From Micavibrio aeruginosavorus ARL-13 (GTDB lineage: Bacteria; Pseudomonadota; Alphaproteobacteria; Micavibrionales; Micavibrionaceae): a DNA stretch of 64,000 bases. Under the pieces are notes generated by a model. That model was not told the DNA's origin. It saw nothing but the letters and a program-made list of their open reading frames with translations, and did no database searches. Below, in pieces: positions 7,856 through 16,685 of this stretch. The stretch's first letter is position 1. Each line of letters opens with the position of its first letter. Both the position numbers and the translations under genes were made by a program. The stretch covers positions 2,232,001 to 2,296,000 of the forward strand of contig NC_016026.1 of the NCBI RefSeq assembly GCF_000226315.1. Direction: 5' to 3'.

Positions 7856-7892
7856 AAGGGCTGGGGCTGTCCACCCCGGCCCTTCTCTTTTT
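7856..7892 (+). terminator. Intrinsic terminator or attenuator hairpin
   Basis: Stem AAGGGCTGGGG / CCCCGGCCCTT (one G-U) followed by a pyrimidine/T-rich run. It lies 120 bases after the MFS stop and 50 before the TraB/GumN gene; a leader ATG at 7840 makes attenuation conceivable but unproven. Confidence 0.65.
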
Positions 7893-7941
7893 CTTCTCTC
7901 CTGCTTCCAATCGCCTTTTTCAAGACCGGGGATTTTATTTC

Positions 7942-9423
7942 ATGCGTGGTTTCAAAATAGCTTGCCTGAGCGCCGCCCTCTGCGCGCTGATCACCAGCGG
8001 CGCAGCCCACGCCAAGGACCCGGCCGAACATCTGTACAAACCCGATCCCGCATATCCGCCGCAACCGGCGATGTTCGTTCTGCGCGATCAGGATTCAACG
8101 ATTTATATGTTTGGGTCCGCCCATAAAATTGAAAAGCACATGAAATGGCGTACACCGCTGTTTAACGAAGCGCTGGCGAAATCAGATACGCTGTGGCTGG
8201 AATCCACCTACACCAACATGCTTGATCCGTCTTTGCGCCGGGAACAGGCTCTAAGCTCGTTTGACACAGGCACCAGCCTGTCCCGCCGCCTGACCCCGGA
8301 ACAACGGGAAAAAATGGAAAAATTGATGGCCGAGAGCGGCCTGCAATGGACCGATCTGGACCGCATGAAACCCTGGCTGGCCGCCGATGCCTTAAGCGCG
8401 GAATTTTATGGCGCGAAAATGCAGAACAACCACAAGGAAACAGACAAAACCCAGAAATACAAACGCCGTAAAATTACGGGTGGCGTTGAATATATTCTGG
8501 AGACCAGTGCCCTTGGCATCCCGCGCAAGGCCATCGAACCAATCCGCGACCATTATTTGCTGTTTTCCAACCTGCCCGATGCGGACCAGATGGATTACCT
8601 GACCTATACCGTTGACCGCCTGCTGGAAGAAACAGCGGAAAAAAGCGACCATAAAATCGACTCTCTGCAAAAAGCGTGGCTGAACGGCGATTTACCAACA
8701 CAGGATGAACTGGCCAATGGCGACATGCGCCGGAAAATGCCTGGACTGTACAGCGCCATGATGCCGGAACGGAATATACGCATCACGGATGCGATTATCC
8801 GCGAACTGAACGGATCAGGGGATGATTTCATCGTTATCGGCTCCGCCCATTTCGCCGGACCGGACAGCGTTTTGCGCATGTTGATCGAACGTGGCTATAC
8901 ACCGGAACGCGTATACGACACCAATGAACCGGAAACATCGTTCAGCAATAAATCTTTCTATCCTCCACTGTATGGTGAAGGAAAAATCATGCCCAAAGCG
9001 GTCACGATGAGCCTGCTACCCTCCAAGACTAATCGCGTGGACGAGGTGGTGGTGCGATTAACCACGCCGGTGGCTTATCATTTCTGCGGTCGTGTATCAC
9101 CGATGCTGCACATGATTATTCCGGAACAGGATTCCATGACCATTTACACCGGCCCGTATTACATCACCCAATATCCGAAGGAAAAACAGGATGATTGCGG
9201 CAGCCCGACCAAAACATCCACGCTGGATATTCCGCTGGCGCTGGACCAGCTGGTTGGCGACAAACCCCGCATTCTGCAATTCTGGGCCGCGGGGCGGATG
9301 GATTCGTTCAAGGTCTCGCTGGTCGACAACACCCTGACCTTTGAACCGATGGGTCCCAATTTGTATTTCAAACCCGTGACCAAGCATCAATTGACGCTGG
9401 ATCTGGCCAGTTTGGGACAATAA
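7942..9423 (+). CDS. Secreted TraB/GumN-family protein with extra C-terminal domain
   Basis: 493 residues. Residues 1-24 are a signal peptide ending AAHAKD. The TraB/GumN domain begins MFVLRDQDSTIYMFGSAHKIE and ends GDDFIVIGSAHFAGPDSVLRMLIERGY; the two GSAH motifs are the conserved His-containing signatures of this Tiki-like, possibly metalloprotease, family. Normal members are near 300 residues; here about 150 additional residues after residue 345 form a second, beta-rich domain with three Cys, not recognised. The protein probably acts in the periplasm or on the cell surface. Enzymatic activity is not demonstrated for most bacterial members. Confidence 0.78.
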   Translation: MRGFKIACLSAALCALITSGAAHAKDPAEHLYKPDPAYPPQPAMFVLRDQDSTIYMFGSAHKIEKHMKWRTPLFNEALAKSDTLWLESTYTNMLDPSLRREQALSSFDTGTSLSRRLTPEQREKMEKLMAESGLQWTDLDRMKPWLAADALSAEFYGAKMQNNHKETDKTQKYKRRKITGGVEYILETSALGIPRKAIEPIRDHYLLFSNLPDADQMDYLTYTVDRLLEETAEKSDHKIDSLQKAWLNGDLPTQDELANGDMRRKMPGLYSAMMPERNIRITDAIIRELNGSGDDFIVIGSAHFAGPDSVLRMLIERGYTPERVYDTNEPETSFSNKSFYPPLYGEGKIMPKAVTMSLLPSKTNRVDEVVVRLTTPVAYHFCGRVSPMLHMIIPEQDSMTIYTGPYYITQYPKEKQDDCGSPTKTSTLDIPLALDQLVGDKPRILQFWAAGRMDSFKVSLVDNTLTFEPMGPNLYFKPVTKHQLTLDLASLGQ

Positions 9424-9471
9424 CCGTCAGCCCTCTGGACTTGATCACAATCCTGCGCCATTGTTCATCCC

Positions 9472-12300
9472 ATGGCACAGGCAAACGCACAAAACGTAAC
9501 CGATAATAACGAAATCTTTCTGGTGGACGGGTCCGGATATATTTTCCGCGCCTATTACGCCCTGCCCCAGAATTTGACCAACCCGCACGGCGTGCCTGTG
9601 GGGGCCGTTTTGGGCTTCGTCAATATGATGACGAAATTGCTGGCCGATATGCATGCGCCGTTTATCGCCGTCATCTTCGATGCCGCGCGCCAGAATTTCC
9701 GCTACGACATTTATCCGGAATACAAAGCCAACCGCGATGAAACGCCGGAGGATTTAAAACCGCAATTCGGCTTGATCCGCGAGGCGACCAAAGCGTTCGG
9801 CATTCCCGCGTTGGAGATGGAGGGGTTTGAGGCGGACGATCTGATCGCCACCTATACCCGTATGGCCCGCGAACAGGGTAAAACCGTCACCATCGTCAGC
9901 AGTGACAAGGATTTGATGCAGCTTCTGACCGATGGTGTGCGCATCTTCGACCCGATGAAGGCGAAATTCATGGGCCCCGAAGACGCGTTTGAAAAATTCG
10001 GCGTCACCCCGGACAAAGTTGTCGATGTGCAATCACTGGCGGGCGATCCGTCCGACAACGTGCCCGGCGTGCCTGGCATCGGCATTAAAACCGCCGCGCA
10101 ATTAATCAACGAATATGGATCGCTGGATGAATTGCTGGCCCGCGCCGGTGATATCAAACAACCCAAGCGCCGCGAGGCCCTGATCGAGAACGCAGAGAAA
10201 GCCCGCATTTCACGCCGTCTGGTCCAACTGGACGACCACGCCCCGGTTCCGGTTGCGTTTGAGGATATGCGCGCCCGCGATCTGCACAGCCCAACATTGG
10301 TCGCGTTTCTGGCCGAACAGGGGTTTAAATCTGTGATTTCTCGTTTGGGACTGAAGCACGATGCCCCTTCCTCCCCTGATAGCATTCCCGCGAAAGCGGG
10401 AATCCAGACCGGCCCATCCATGGATTCCCGCCTTCGCGGGAATGCCACAAAGGGTGACACACCCATCAGCGAAAACGTCTACACCCTAATCAACGACATT
10501 AAAACGTTACAAGATTGGGCGGATCAGGCCCGCGCAGCGGGCATGGTTGCGGTTGATACCGAAACCACCAACCTGACCCCGGCGATGGCCGATCTGGTCG
10601 GCATATCCATGGCGATTACGCCGGGGCAGGCCGCCTATATCCCCGTGGGGCACAAGGGACAGGTGGATTTGCTGGGTGGGGGTGATACCACCATCCCGCA
10701 ATTGCCCCTGAAAGATGTCATCGCGGTGCTGAAACCACTGCTGGAAGATGAATCTGTTCTGAAAATCGGCCACAACATTAAATATGATCTGCAGATGTTT
10801 GCCGGCATCGGCATCAACGTTACGCCCGTCGATGACACGATGCTGCTGTCCTACGTTCTGGATGGCACCGAACACGGCCATGGGATGGATGAACTGTCCA
10901 CCCTGATGCTGGGGCATGAAACGATTAAATATAACGATGTCGCCGGAACCGGAAAAAATCAGGTCACGTTCGACCGCGTGGATATTGCCAAGGCACTGGA
11001 TTACGCGGCGGAAGATGCCGATGTCACGCTGCGCCTGCACCGCATTTTGAAACCACGTCTGGCACAGGAAAAAATGGTCAGCGTGTATGAAGATATCGAA
11101 CGCGCGATTGTCCCCGTCATTGCCGAGATGGAACGCACGGGGATCAAGGTCGACACCACCGTATTGAAACAGATGAGCCATGAATTCGGCATGAAACTGG
11201 CCACGCTGGAAAGCGCAATCCATAAACTGGCCGGTCACGAATTTAACGTGGCGTCGCCGAAACAACTGGGCGTCGTCCTGTTCGACGAAATGGGCTTACA
11301 GGGCGGCAGCAAGACCAAAACCGGCGACTGGTCCACCGCCGCCGACGTGTTGGAGGATTTAGCCGCACAAGGGATTGAGATCGTTGAGAAGGTTTTGGAA
11401 TGGCGCCAGCTGGCCAAACTGAAATCCACATACACCGACGCCTTGCAGAACGACATCAACCCGAAAACGGGCCGCGTGCACACGTCGTTTTCGCTGGCGG
11501 GGACCAATACGGGCCGCCTGTCATCATCCGACCCAAATCTGCAAAACATTCCGATCCGCACGGACGAAGGCCGCCGCATTCGTGAAGCCTTCATCGCCGA
11601 AGATGGCCACGTGTTACTGTCCGTCGATTATTCCCAAGTGGAATTGCGGCTGGCCGCGGCGCTGGCCGATGTAAAGGCATTGAAACAGGCTTTTATCGAC
11701 AAGGTCGACATTCACGCCCTGACCGCATCGCAGGTTTTTGGCGTGCCGTTGGATCAAGTGACGCCGGAATTGCGACGCGCGGCCAAGGCCGTCAATTTCG
11801 GCATCATCTATGGCATCAGCGGGTGGGGGTTGGCCAAGCAATTGGGGTGCGAACCCGGCGAGGCCAATGAATTCATTCGCAAATATTTGACCCGTTTCCG
11901 TGAAATTCAGGATTACATGGAAGCGAAGAAGGACGAGGCCCGCAAAAACGGATTTATCAAAACCGTCTATGGCCGCAAATGCGTGATCAACAATATCAAT
12001 GCCAAGAACGGCGCATGGCGCGCCTTTGCCGAACGTCAGGCCATTAACGCCCCATTGCAGGGCACCGCCGCCGACATCATGAAACTGGCCATGGCTCGCA
12101 TGCCCCATGCATTGAAACAGGCCGGATTATCCGCGCGCATGTTGTTGCAGGTGCATGACGAATTGGTGTTCGAAGTACCGGAAGCCGAAATCGAACAAAC
12201 CGCCGCTTTGGTCAAGCATGTGATGGAATCGGTTGCCCATATCGACGTGCCATTATCCGCCGAAGCCGGATGGGGCAAAAATTGGGCCACCGCCCATTAA
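9472..12300 (+). CDS. polA: DNA polymerase I
   Basis: 942 residues, complete. Domains in order: 5'-3' flap exonuclease (residues ~15-300, FLVDGSGYIFRAYYALP, VSSDKDLMQLL, GDPSDNVPGVPGIG); an active-looking 3'-5' proofreading domain (~345-525) with DTETT, IGHNIKYDL and DYAAEDAD carrying the metal-binding acidic residues; and the family A polymerase with motif A DYSQVELRLAAAL, motif B RRAAKAVNFGIIYG and motif C QVHDELVFEVP. It fills gaps and replaces RNA primers. The linker between the exonuclease domains (about residues 304-325) is encoded by a palindromic repeat that reads through in frame. Confidence 0.98.
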   Translation: MAQANAQNVTDNNEIFLVDGSGYIFRAYYALPQNLTNPHGVPVGAVLGFVNMMTKLLADMHAPFIAVIFDAARQNFRYDIYPEYKANRDETPEDLKPQFGLIREATKAFGIPALEMEGFEADDLIATYTRMAREQGKTVTIVSSDKDLMQLLTDGVRIFDPMKAKFMGPEDAFEKFGVTPDKVVDVQSLAGDPSDNVPGVPGIGIKTAAQLINEYGSLDELLARAGDIKQPKRREALIENAEKARISRRLVQLDDHAPVPVAFEDMRARDLHSPTLVAFLAEQGFKSVISRLGLKHDAPSSPDSIPAKAGIQTGPSMDSRLRGNATKGDTPISENVYTLINDIKTLQDWADQARAAGMVAVDTETTNLTPAMADLVGISMAITPGQAAYIPVGHKGQVDLLGGGDTTIPQLPLKDVIAVLKPLLEDESVLKIGHNIKYDLQMFAGIGINVTPVDDTMLLSYVLDGTEHGHGMDELSTLMLGHETIKYNDVAGTGKNQVTFDRVDIAKALDYAAEDADVTLRLHRILKPRLAQEKMVSVYEDIERAIVPVIAEMERTGIKVDTTVLKQMSHEFGMKLATLESAIHKLAGHEFNVASPKQLGVVLFDEMGLQGGSKTKTGDWSTAADVLEDLAAQGIEIVEKVLEWRQLAKLKSTYTDALQNDINPKTGRVHTSFSLAGTNTGRLSSSDPNLQNIPIRTDEGRRIREAFIAEDGHVLLSVDYSQVELRLAAALADVKALKQAFIDKVDIHALTASQVFGVPLDQVTPELRRAAKAVNFGIIYGISGWGLAKQLGCEPGEANEFIRKYLTRFREIQDYMEAKKDEARKNGFIKTVYGRKCVINNINAKNGAWRAFAERQAINAPLQGTAADIMKLAMARMPHALKQAGLSARMLLQVHDELVFEVPEAEIEQTAALVKHVMESVAHIDVPLSAEAGWGKNWATAH
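10382..10445. repeat. Palindromic repeat inserted in frame inside polA
   Basis: Arms of 25 bases (10382-10406 and 10421-10445) with one mismatch surround a 14-base loop. The sequence GCATTCCCGCGAAAGCGGGA is of the same kind as intergenic repeats at 19449-19520 and 61697-61771. It encodes SIPAKAGIQTGPSMDSRLRG without a stop, between two PolA domains. Confidence 0.85.
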
Positions 12301-12308
12301 ACAGCCCC

Positions 12309-13094
12309 TTAATCGCGTTTTTGCAGAAGCGCCTTTAATTCCGCAATATCGGCCCGCAGGGAATCGATATCCTCCTGCCGCGCGACCTGATGATGGTTTG
12401 CGATATCTTCCTCATCATGGATCATGTTCATGGCATCAACAATAATGCCGATAAACAGGTTCAAAACCGCAAAGGTCGTCACCACGATAAACACCACGAA
12501 GAAGGCCCACGACCACGGATAATGCACCATAGTGGGTTCCGCAATATCCGCCGACCACCCCTCCAGCGTCATCAGCTGGAACAATGTGTACATGGAATCC
12601 CCGATGGACCCGAACAAATCCTCCATCACAGGGTCGTCCGTATGGCCAAAAATTTGCGTCGCCATGACCGCAGCGACATAAAACACGACCAGCAGAACCG
12701 CCAGGATCGACGCCATACCCGGAATGGCGCGGAACAGCGACGACACCACGCGGCGCATTTGCGGCACGACGGAAATCAAACGGAAAACACGAAAAACACG
12801 AAACACCCGCAAAACCGAGAACATCGAAATCATCGGCATCAGCGATATGGCCACAACCGCAAAGTCGAACACGTTCCAGCCATTGCGGAAAAATGAACCA
12901 CGCCATAAAGTCAGCTTCATCGCCAGCTCGACCACAAAAATGCCGATCACAACCCGGTCCAGCGCATGCAGCAACGGCCCGTGCGCCGCCATAATGGAAT
13001 CGCTGGTTTCCATGCCCAGCATCACCGCATTGACCAAAATCACCGTGACGATGAAACGGTTGAATATCCGGGATGAAACGATTTTTTCAAGCAT
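12309..13094 (-). CDS. Bacterial voltage-gated sodium/calcium channel (NaChBac-like ion transporter)
   Basis: 261 residues, the length of single-repeat BacNav channels. Six membrane segments are visible; S2 carries E56, S4 has four arginines every third residue (R96, R99, R102, R105 in LRVFRVFRVFRLI), and the pore loop has the filter TLEGWSA (residues 176-182). The C-terminal 40 residues (DIDSLRADIAELKALL) form a heptad coiled coil, as in the tetramerising tail of this family. The filter has Gly where NaChBac has Ser (TLESW), which may change ion preference. It is convergent with polA, stops 8 bases apart. Physiological role is unknown; it may link membrane potential to motility or ion balance. 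Confidence 0.9.
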   Translation of the reverse strand: MLEKIVSSRIFNRFIVTVILVNAVMLGMETSDSIMAAHGPLLHALDRVVIGIFVVELAMKLTLWRGSFFRNGWNVFDFAVVAISLMPMISMFSVLRVFRVFRVFRLISVVPQMRRVVSSLFRAIPGMASILAVLLVVFYVAAVMATQIFGHTDDPVMEDLFGSIGDSMYTLFQLMTLEGWSADIAEPTMVHYPWSWAFFVVFIVVTTFAVLNLFIGIIVDAMNMIHDEEDIANHHQVARQEDIDSLRADIAELKALLQKRD

Positions 13095-13112
13095 GAGGAA
13101 CCTTTACAAGAC

Positions 13113-13883
13113 TTAACGCGAGAGACCATTCGTCCCGGCGGCGACAATCCGGCCTGTGTCCGGGTCTTGAACAAAGACAATAAACGCGTCCGCATCGGGA
13201 TCCGCCGGCGGCGTGATTGTCCACGCGGTCGCGGACCCGTTCCAATCCCCGCCATTGATCAATTGGCGGATCTGGTTCGTATGCGGGGCCTTGGTGTCAT
13301 CCATCTGCTTTTTCACCAATGCAATACGCAGCATATACGGCTTGGCCTCTGCCGCACGGGTCATGGCGGGCAGGATAATGTCAAACTGCCCCGGCGTTGA
13401 TCCGGCCACAATATTCAACCGCGTTGCCGGATTTTGTTGTGCGCCCTTCAACGCAACGGCCACGTCTTGGATCTTGTGGCCTGACATGTGCGACACACCG
13501 TTTAAAATCAGTTGCGGTGTATAACGCGGACCCGTTTTGATCCGGTCCATATAAAAATCCTGCCGCGCGGTGCAGAAGGGACGCGCCAGCGGATCGGTTC
13601 CGGTGGAGAAATAATCAACGGAACAGGTGAACCCCATCACGCCATCCTGCCCCAGCAGGTCACGGAAATTGCGCTCCGCTTCCGGGCAGAACGGACATTG
13701 TTCGGATGTGAACAGCTCCAGAAAAACGATGCCATGCCCCATGCGATCGGGCACAGCTTCGGCCGCCACCTCAACCGCCGGAACGGCGGGCACCACCGGT
13801 TCCGCACGTGCGATCGTGTGCGTAACCCCGCAAAAACACAGGCAAATCAAAGCCGTTAAAAGATGGTTAATGTGTCTGGGCAT
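13113..13883 (-). CDS. Secreted DUF1223 (thioredoxin-like) protein
   Basis: 256 residues. The first 27 residues look like a signal peptide (LLTALICLCFCGVTHTIARAEP). The domain opens with GIVFLELFTSEQCPFCPEAERNF, the DUF1223 signature in which a CxxC (here CPFC) lies at the start of a thioredoxin-like fold, followed by TPQLILNGVSHMSGH near the cis-Pro position. Members are predicted periplasmic oxidoreductases of unknown substrate. It lies 18 bases upstream of the channel gene on the same strand, so the two may be co-transcribed. Confidence 0.82.
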   Translation of the reverse strand: MPRHINHLLTALICLCFCGVTHTIARAEPVVPAVPAVEVAAEAVPDRMGHGIVFLELFTSEQCPFCPEAERNFRDLLGQDGVMGFTCSVDYFSTGTDPLARPFCTARQDFYMDRIKTGPRYTPQLILNGVSHMSGHKIQDVAVALKGAQQNPATRLNIVAGSTPGQFDIILPAMTRAAEAKPYMLRIALVKKQMDDTKAPHTNQIRQLINGGDWNGSATAWTITPPADPDADAFIVFVQDPDTGRIVAAGTNGLSR

Positions 13884-14034
13884 AAAATGGAACTGTATCC
13901 CGCCTGCAAGTCATTGCCGTTTGATCATCTTTATTCGATCACACTATGACCCGCGCGAGGCGGAAAAACAATCCGCCGGACAGAGAATGTGGCCGATCAC
14001 CGTTTTCAGGGCCGCTCTCCGTGGAGCATGTGCA

Positions 14035-14604
14035 ATGTGGCACCCTAAAACCCCGATTCACATATTCCGTTGCTTCCTGATCGCGGCCGCCACAGTGGTC
14101 AGCCTGTTTCTGGCCATGGACAGCGATGCCGCCAGCCGCCCCTTCATCGGTCCTCCGCAAATGAACGACGTCACGCTGCACCGCGTTGCTGTCATGGCCC
14201 CGCCGCGTTACAGCCCGAACCGCACACCGGATGACGCCACCATTCAGGCCGCGATTGAAACCGCCTTTAGCGCCATTCGCATGCGCAACGTGACGCAATG
14301 CGCCGCCATTATGACCCGCGATTTCCGCGAAAATCTGGCCCAGCAAGATACAAGCCGCAAGGCGATTGATCCCGCCCGCCTGCTGGGCCACGTGCGCATG
14401 GAATACTGGCCTGTCTACAGCCACCGCGCCGTTGCATTGATGGATCGTGCCATCCTGCCCGGCGGCATTGTCCTGCAACAGGTGCGGATGGTTGGCAGTG
14501 ACCATAAACCCGTGACCGCCATCATCCGGCTGAAAGCCCAGGTGGACGGAGCGTGGCTGATTGACGCCATCACCGTGCTGGACCGCAACGGCCCCGCCGC
14601 CTGA
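14035..14604 (+). CDS. DUF4864-like secreted protein
   Basis: 189 residues from the ATG at 14035, chosen because GGAG lies 8 bases upstream and a signal peptide follows (IFRCFLIAAATVVSLFLAMDSDAA); a longer start at 13987 is possible. The mature domain (DDATIQAAIETAFSAIRMRNV..., HVRMEYWPVYSHRAVA, VDGAWLIDAITVL) resembles DUF4864, an NTF2-like fold in alphaproteobacterial exported proteins. It is divergent from the DUF1223 gene. No enzymatic residues can be proposed. Confidence 0.62.
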   Translation: MWHPKTPIHIFRCFLIAAATVVSLFLAMDSDAASRPFIGPPQMNDVTLHRVAVMAPPRYSPNRTPDDATIQAAIETAFSAIRMRNVTQCAAIMTRDFRENLAQQDTSRKAIDPARLLGHVRMEYWPVYSHRAVALMDRAILPGGIVLQQVRMVGSDHKPVTAIIRLKAQVDGAWLIDAITVLDRNGPAA

Positions 14605-14704
14605 AACCCGCACCAGCGGCCAAAAGCCTGTTTTTTTCATACCAAATGGGGTAAAACGAACATCCGTTGAATCACCCCGCACCCAACAGGATTGAGCAGA
14701 CATT

Positions 14705-15307
14705 ATGGCCACCGCAACCAAAGCGAAGAAAACCCCCGCAAAAAAAGCCGCCCCCAAAAAAACCGTGAAGAAGGCCGCCCCAAAAAAGAGCGCCGCTAAA
14801 AAAAGCACGAAGAAAGCCACCGCCCCTGCACACCGCGATTTGTTTATTTCATGGGATCGCTTCCACGAAGATTCCAAGGCGCTGGCCTGGCGTCTGGATA
14901 TGCCCAAAAAATGGGTTGGCATTATCGCGATTACGCGCGGCGGTTTGGTTCCAGCCTGTATCGTTGCCCGTGAACTGGATGTGCGCCTGGTCGAAACGCT
15001 GGGCATCGCCAGCTATGACCACACCAACCAACGCAAGGCCGATGTTCTGAAGCTGCCGCAAGGTGTCGGCACGGGCAAAGGTTGGCTGGTCATCGACGAT
15101 CTGGTCGATAGCGGCAACACCTTCAAAATCGCCCGCACCATGTTGCCCGATGCGCATTTCGCCGCGGTCTATGCCAAGCCGAAGGGCAAGCCGACATGCG
15201 ACACATACGTCACGGAAATCAGCCAGGACACATGGTTGCACTTCCCATGGGATTTGACCATGCAATACAGCGCCCCGATCGCTGAACAAAAAGCCCGCCG
15301 CGCTTAA
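14705..15307 (+). CDS. gpt: Xanthine phosphoribosyltransferase with lysine-rich N-terminal tail
   Basis: 200 residues. From about residue 44 it aligns by eye with E. coli Gpt: LFISWDRFHEDSKALAWRL, IIAITRGGLVPACIVARELD, SYDHTNQR, the PRPP motif VIDDLVDSGNT (129-139), AKPKGKP, and DTWLHFPWD. Gpt converts xanthine and guanine to XMP and GMP, feeding the same pool as GuaA and GuaB in this window. The first 43 residues are an added Ala/Lys/Pro tail (TPAKKAAPKKTVKKAAPKK) like histone H1 C-termini or bacterial nucleoid proteins. E. coli Gpt (152 residues) lacks it. The tail may bind nucleic acid or acidic lipids; that is inference. Confidence 0.9.
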   Translation: MATATKAKKTPAKKAAPKKTVKKAAPKKSAAKKSTKKATAPAHRDLFISWDRFHEDSKALAWRLDMPKKWVGIIAITRGGLVPACIVARELDVRLVETLGIASYDHTNQRKADVLKLPQGVGTGKGWLVIDDLVDSGNTFKIARTMLPDAHFAAVYAKPKGKPTCDTYVTEISQDTWLHFPWDLTMQYSAPIAEQKARRA

Positions 15308-15400
15308 CCCCCCTCCCATAGGGAGGGGCAGGGGGAGGGGATCAAGCGTATCCATCTAAGCGCATATCCCCCACCCTATCCCTCCCCCTCTGGGGGAGGG
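15308..15400. repeat. G/C-homopolymer palindromic intergenic repeat
   Basis: CCCTCCCATAGGGAGGGGCAG followed by GGGAGGGG, a 25-base spacer, and CCCTATCCCTCCCCCTCTGG plus GGGAGGG: an imperfect inverted pair of short palindromes that fills the gap between gpt and the hydrolase gene. Confidence 0.7.
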
Positions 15401-15429
15401 CACCGCAAACCAACGGAACCCCCGCAAGC

Positions 15430-16272
15430 ATGACCGAGCCCTTTCAAATACCGATTGGAAAACAGGACTGGGTCACCGCGATCCACGATCCGGCGAAGAC
15501 AAAAACGCCATCCGATATCTTGGTCATTCTGGTCCACGGGTTCCCCGGCGACCGCAAAAATTTTGGCGATGTCCTGGGGCAGTTAAGCGCGCAACTGAAC
15601 GTGAATGGATACGACAGTTTGCGTTTCGATTTTCGTGGCTGCGGTGACAGCAGCAAACGATCCCAATTTTACACACTGGAAACCGCGTTCGAAGATTTAC
15701 TGTCCATCCTGAAATGGGCGCGGGATAACATGAAATTCAACCGCATCGTGATTGTGGCCGAGGGGCTGGGGGCGCTCAACACCCTCACCGCCCTGACCGA
15801 TGCGTGGCGTGATCACATTGCGGGGCTGGTGTTCCTGTGGCCGATTTTTGATCCGGGAAAAAGCTGGCTGGCCCCATTGACCGAACAGATTGCCATGGCG
15901 GAAATTGCCGGCTTCGACCATGTCGCGGTGGAGAATGCCGAACTGGGCCTGCCCTTCATGCGGCAGGTGCGGGATTATAAATTGCAAAAATTGCTGAGCC
16001 GGATCACCACCCCAACACAAATCCATTACGGTGAATCCGACCTGTGGTCCGACCCGGGCAAGGTTCCGGGGGTCCAGAATGTTCAGGTCGATCTGGTCCA
16101 AGCCGCGTTCCGCACCGGAACCGCAGGCCCCAAGGCGGGCAGTAAAACCGCCGGGCGGCTGGAGATCACCGGATATGCCGATGGCGACCAGGGGCTGAAA
16201 ACCACCCACGCCAGAAACATTATGGCAAAAGAAATCCTGGGATTCCTCAAATCCCTGTCCCAACCCGCCTAA
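15430..16272 (+). CDS. Alpha/beta-hydrolase-fold protein lacking the usual nucleophile
   Basis: 280 residues. The fold is recognisable from ILVILVHGFPGDRKNF (oxyanion HG at residues 36-37), YDSLRFDFRGCGDSS and the elbow strand NRIVIVAEGLGALNTL. The nucleophile elbow is normally GxSxG; here it reads A110-E-G-L-G, with Gly at the Ser position, so ordinary Ser hydrolase chemistry looks impossible. Cytosolic, no signal peptide. It may be a non-catalytic relative, or use another residue. The start is supported by the ORF alone; the preceding sequence CCCCCGCAAGC gives no good ribosome-binding site. Confidence 0.75.
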   Translation: MTEPFQIPIGKQDWVTAIHDPAKTKTPSDILVILVHGFPGDRKNFGDVLGQLSAQLNVNGYDSLRFDFRGCGDSSKRSQFYTLETAFEDLLSILKWARDNMKFNRIVIVAEGLGALNTLTALTDAWRDHIAGLVFLWPIFDPGKSWLAPLTEQIAMAEIAGFDHVAVENAELGLPFMRQVRDYKLQKLLSRITTPTQIHYGESDLWSDPGKVPGVQNVQVDLVQAAFRTGTAGPKAGSKTAGRLEITGYADGDQGLKTTHARNIMAKEILGFLKSLSQPA

Positions 16273-16308
16273 AAGCCAGCCCCCGCACCAATTTCTTATG
16301 GATTCTGC

Positions 16309-16338
16309 TTGATTTTCCGTCCGATGGGCGTCTATATA
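16309..16338 (+). promoter_or_regulatory. Candidate sigma70-type promoter for rpmI-rplT
   Basis: TTGATT (16309-16314), 18-base spacer, TATATA (16333-16338), leaving a leader of about 80 bases before rpmI. The leader contains GC-rich self-complementary stretches and could hold an r-protein feedback site, which is known for this operon in other bacteria. infC is not upstream here. Confidence 0.45.
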
Positions 16339-16421
16339 GCCGTTCGTAACGCGAGGGCTGGCCCTGGAATTCGGCATGCCTTGCCCCCGCACGTTGTAAC
16401 CCCCTGAAAAAGGAGAGGAAA

Positions 16422-16685
16422 ATGCCGAAGATGAAGACCAAGAGCGGTGCGAAAAAACGTTTTCGCGTAACCGCCTCGGGCAAGGTTAAATTTAAACCTG
16501 CCAAAATGCGCCACATGCAAATGAACAAACCGAAACAGATGAAGCGTAAAGCACGCAAGATTCTGACGATGTTCAAAGCGGACGGTGTGAACACGCTGAC
16601 CTTCCACATGCCGTACAGCCTGAAAAAGCTGACACGCGCAGTGCGTCCGAAGCGCAACCCGAAAAAAGCTGAGGGAGGTCAATAA
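16422..16685 (+). CDS. rpmI: 50S ribosomal protein L35
   Basis: 87 residues beginning [20 protein letters not shown], the invariant L35 start, with the following basic body. It is about 20 residues longer than typical bacterial L35 owing to a C-terminal extension ([16 protein letters not shown]). Strong ribosome-binding site GGAGAGG. The TAA stop overlaps the rplT ATG by one base (TAATG), implying translational coupling. Confidence 0.96.
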   Translation: MPKMKTKSGAKKRFRVTASGKVKFKPAKMRHMQMNKPKQMKRKARKILTMFKADGVNTLTFHMPYSLKKLTRAVRPKRNPKKAEGGQ

